44,924 bases of DNA from Cytophagales bacterium (GTDB taxonomy: Bacteria > Bacteroidota > Bacteroidia > Cytophagales > Cyclobacteriaceae), in NCBI GenBank assembly GCA_016124425.1, contig WGNT01000090.1:1-44924 (forward strand). The letters are read 5' to 3'. Position 1 is the stretch's first letter; each line of letters opens with the position of its first letter. This document shows positions 42,123 to 44,924 of the stretch, piece after piece. The position numbers and the translations under genes are program-made. The notes beneath the pieces were generated by a model. The model was given only the letters and a program-made list of their open reading frames with translations, ran no database searches and had not been told where the DNA came from.

Positions 42123-44675
42123 ATGAACGATTCTCGAAGAGATTTTCTTAAGAAGGCTGCGTTAGCCACCGGAGGCGTAAGCCTTTGGAATTCGCTGCCC
42201 GCAGCTATCCAGAAAGCTTTGGCTATAGATCCCGCCATAGGGAGTACCTTCTACGACACAGAACATGTGGTGATCCTAATGCAGGAAAATAGGTCGTTTG
42301 ACCACTGCTTTGGCAAATTGAAAGGAGTGCGCGGCTTCAATGACCCAAGAGCCATACGGCTGCCCAATAACAACCTGGTGTGGCTACAAAGTGATAAAAA
42401 AGGCAATACCTATGCGCCCTTTCGCTTTAATATAAAAGACACAAAAGCAACATGGATGAAAGACATCCCCCATTCTTGGGAGAATCAGGTTGACGCGCGA
42501 AATGATGGCAAATACGACGGTTGGATAGAAGCGAAACGCTCCGGCCGAAAAGAATTTGCCCATGTTCCCATGACAATGGGATTCTATGAACGTGAGGATA
42601 TTCCATTCTACTATGCTCTGGCGGATGCATTTACGGTATGCGACCAGCATTTTTGCTCTTCTCTTACAGGCACCACTACCAACAGAAACTTCCATTGGAC
42701 CGGTAAGACACACGGCGCTCCGGGTGACAAACCCAAAGTAAGAAATTCGGATATAGGGTTTTCCAAAGAAGTAAATTGGACTACGTTTCCTGAACGGCTG
42801 GAAGATCACGGTATATCCTGGAAGGTGTATCAGAATGAGGTAAGTCTCAAGACCGAATTATCGGGTGAGGACGAATCCTTGCTGGCCAATTTCACAGATA
42901 ATAACCTTGAGTGGTTTTCCCAGTTTAAGGTTAGGTTTACTCCTGGACACTACCATTTTTTGAGAAAACGCGAGAAGGAACTTCCTGGAGAAATTGAGGC
43001 GTTGCAACAGGAACGTGCGGCTGCTTCAGGGGATGGCCTCAACACAATCGAAAAATCACTTCAAACAAAACGAAAGGAGTTTGACGTCGTTATCGAAACA
43101 TTAGCGAATTGGAACCCTGATGCCTACAGCAAACTGTCGGCCCGTGAAAAATCCCTGCATAGCCGTGCATTTACCGTCAATACCGGTGATCCTGACTACC
43201 ACGCCACGGAAGAGTTACATTTTTTCGAAGAACGCACCAAACATACTACCAAGATTCCAAAGGGGGACATCTTTCACCAGTTTAGACAAGATGTCTCCTC
43301 TGGAAATTTACCTACAGTCTCATGGCTTGTCGCGCCACAGAAGTTCTCAGATCATCCTAGCGCTCCATGGTATGGTGCATGGTATGTCTCGGAAGCGATG
43401 AATATTCTTACGCAGGACCCGGAGGTTTGGAAGAAGACGATATTTATTTTGAACTACGACGAAAACGACGGGTACTTTGACCACGTGCCTCCTTTTGTAC
43501 CGCCCAAACCCGGTGATCATGCAGCGACAGGAAAAATGTCTGCCGGCTTAGATGCCGCGGGTGAATATGTCACTTTGCAGCAGGAGCTCGAAACTCCGGG
43601 GATGAAGCCGGAAAATGCCCGTGAAAGTCCCGTTGGTCTAGGTTACCGCGTTCCGCTAATCGTAGCATCTCCCTGGTCAAGGGGTGGCTGGGTGAACTCT
43701 GAAGTGTGTGATATTACTTCTGTAATTAAGTTACTAGAGAATTTGTTGAGTAAGAAGACGGGAAAGGAACTTAAAGAACCAAATATTAGTAGTTGGAGGA
43801 GATCGATTTGTGGGGATTTATCTTCTGTCTTTAGACCATTCAATGGGGAGAAGGTACCGTTACCCGATTATGTTGACAGGAATTCCCATATGGAAACAAT
43901 CTATAAAGCCAGCCTTAGGGATATTCCGGATAATTTCAAGGCGCTAACTGAGGTAGAAGCCGCTCAGGTTAACACGGCGCCTAGATTATCCCCATGGCTC
44001 CCCAAACAGGAGGCAGGAACTAAGCCTTCAAACGCACTTTCCTACCAGCTCGAAGTTGATGGAGGCTTCGAACTGGCATCCAATAACGTGTCTGTCCATT
44101 TTCATGCAAGCCAAGAGCTTTTCGGCAAGGCGGCGTTGGGATCCCCCTTTCAGGTGTATGTTAGAAATTATCGTAACAAAGGTGCTTTCGAAGCGCTTCG
44201 CGTATGGAATTTTGCCGTACGAGCGGGTGATTCCTTGAATCATCAGTGGGAAATAGATGAGTTTTACCAGAAGCAATACGATCTTGAAGTGTACGGGCCA
44301 AACGGGTTTTACCGGCGGGTCAGGGGACAACACTCCGATCCGCGCCTCAGCATACGTGCAACCTATCAGCCCGACGGCCGTTTTGCAGGTACTGGTGGTG
44401 TAAAGATCCATTTGGTAAACGAAGATCTCAATGCTGTTTCGCTTAGGGTATCGGATAATGCCTATTTAGCTGGGGCAACCTCATTTACACTCGCGCCAAA
44501 AGCCGAAAAATCGTTATTGATCCGAACAGATGACTCGTATGGCTGGTATGATTTCTCTGTTTTGGTTAGCGGAGAAAATACCTTCGAAAGGAGGTACGCT
44601 GGAAGAGCCGAGTTTGGAAAACACAGCCGCACAGATCCTTACATGGGAGGTGAAGTAACCCCCATTTGGGGATAA
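42123..44675 (+). CDS. plcC: Tat-exported phosphocholine-specific phospholipase C
   Basis: This 850-residue protein opens MNDSRRDFLKKAALATGG, a Tat signal. The phosphoesterase core has HVVILMQENRSFDHCFG (E55, N56), SSLTGTTTNRNFHWTG, NYDENDGYFDHVPPF and LGYRVPLIVASPWSRGG. The C-terminal ~250 residues contain two beta domains (DUF756-like; FEALRVWNFAVRAGD, YDFSVLVSGENTFERRYAGR), as in full-length bacterial phospholipase C of this class. It hydrolyses phosphatidylcholine-type lipids outside the cytoplasm, probably to obtain phosphate or choline. It is a single gene with a terminator at 44727-44754. Confidence 0.93.
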   Translation: MNDSRRDFLKKAALATGGVSLWNSLPAAIQKALAIDPAIGSTFYDTEHVVILMQENRSFDHCFGKLKGVRGFNDPRAIRLPNNNLVWLQSDKKGNTYAPFRFNIKDTKATWMKDIPHSWENQVDARNDGKYDGWIEAKRSGRKEFAHVPMTMGFYEREDIPFYYALADAFTVCDQHFCSSLTGTTTNRNFHWTGKTHGAPGDKPKVRNSDIGFSKEVNWTTFPERLEDHGISWKVYQNEVSLKTELSGEDESLLANFTDNNLEWFSQFKVRFTPGHYHFLRKREKELPGEIEALQQERAAASGDGLNTIEKSLQTKRKEFDVVIETLANWNPDAYSKLSAREKSLHSRAFTVNTGDPDYHATEELHFFEERTKHTTKIPKGDIFHQFRQDVSSGNLPTVSWLVAPQKFSDHPSAPWYGAWYVSEAMNILTQDPEVWKKTIFILNYDENDGYFDHVPPFVPPKPGDHAATGKMSAGLDAAGEYVTLQQELETPGMKPENARESPVGLGYRVPLIVASPWSRGGWVNSEVCDITSVIKLLENLLSKKTGKELKEPNISSWRRSICGDLSSVFRPFNGEKVPLPDYVDRNSHMETIYKASLRDIPDNFKALTEVEAAQVNTAPRLSPWLPKQEAGTKPSNALSYQLEVDGGFELASNNVSVHFHASQELFGKAALGSPFQVYVRNYRNKGAFEALRVWNFAVRAGDSLNHQWEIDEFYQKQYDLEVYGPNGFYRRVRGQHSDPRLSIRATYQPDGRFAGTGGVKIHLVNEDLNAVSLRVSDNAYLAGATSFTLAPKAEKSLLIRTDDSYGWYDFSVLVSGENTFERRYAGRAEFGKHSRTDPYMGGEVTPIWG

Positions 44676-44726
44676 CCACTCCTTTAGACGCTGGAACTTT
44701 AAACATGCATTCCCAAGGAATCCAAG

Positions 44727-44754
44727 CCACAGGAACTACTCCTGGGGTTTTTTT
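44727..44754 (+). terminator. Terminator after the phospholipase C gene
   Basis: The stem CCACAGGA / TCCTGGGG (one mismatch), loop ACTAC, is followed by seven T. It lies about 50 bp past the stop codon. Confidence 0.8.
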
Positions 44755-44924
44755 ATTTTTATTTCAGGTTTATTTAAAACCCACCTAATAATCTCTATAT
44801 TTAATTTTTTAAATTCCCCATACATGGACAACAATTGCGGGCTTGTTCACTGGCCATTTATGCGGGTAATAAAGCTGAATGTATGATAAGGAAATAAGAC
44901 AAGCAAAACAATGTAAAATGAAAA

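Overview
The window looks like chromosomal DNA from a free-living Bacteroidota bacterium, probably a Cytophagales/Cyclobacteriaceae-like lineage. The inference rests on gene content and style: Tat-targeted Gfo/Idh/MocA oxidoreductases, a sulfatase relic and a DUF1593 protein, a MetS-type small subunit behind an NSS transporter, a FeoB-associated Cys-rich peptide, and a PHP-DnaE2 mutasome. Several promoters also fit the Bacteroidota pattern (TTG, about 18-21 bp, TAnnTTTG). The species cannot be named from sequence alone.

Layout. 1-3.6 kb: end of imuB, then dnaE2 (SOS mutasome). 3.6-6.2 kb: a small accessory patch with an internally deleted ATPase gene preceded by three 14-bp repeats at an exact 33-bp period, a VapBC pair, an RHS-protein fragment and a second antitoxin/PIN-toxin pair. 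6.4-9.1 kb: two divergent Tat-secreted oxidoreductases. 9.2-16.9 kb: two copies of a two-gene cassette (large lipoprotein followed 18 bp later by a radical SAM protein with an extra C-terminal Fe-S site), separated by a small hypothetical gene, a PepSY-like secreted protein and a small cupin. This duplicated cassette is the best candidate for an undescribed system. 17.4-20.7 kb: a sulfatase relic with its middle missing, a DUF1593 nucleoside-hydrolase-like protein and a lipoprotein alpha/beta hydrolase. 20.7-22.5 kb: an NSS amino-acid transporter whose last membrane helix is cut off by an in-frame TAA, plus its small subunit metS. 22.6-25.8 kb: a small membrane protein and the feoA-feoB-Cys-rich peptide iron(II) uptake set. 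25.8-33.5 kb: housekeeping genes (penicillin acylase-type lipoprotein, tRNA CCA enzyme, TPR protein, ArfB, FtsE-like ATPase, transaldolase-like enzyme, 4.5S SRP RNA). 34.0-41.9 kb: the complete tryptophan operon trpE-G-D-C-F-B-A followed by a DAHP synthase, headed by a leader peptide with three consecutive Trp codons and a complete set of mutually exclusive hairpins (attenuator). 42.1-44.7 kb: a Tat-secreted phosphocholine-specific phospholipase C with its terminator.

How the genes work together. The trp block couples the first step of the shikimate pathway (DAHP synthase) to the full branch from chorismate to tryptophan, apparently under ribosome-mediated attenuation. FeoA/FeoB/Cys-rich peptide form one iron transporter. 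ImuB and DnaE2 act together in translesion synthesis. The lipoprotein/radical SAM pairs are probably co-transcribed and co-functional, but their substrate cannot be read from the sequence. Decay is visible at four places: the ATPase, the RHS fragment, the sulfatase and the transporter C-terminus.
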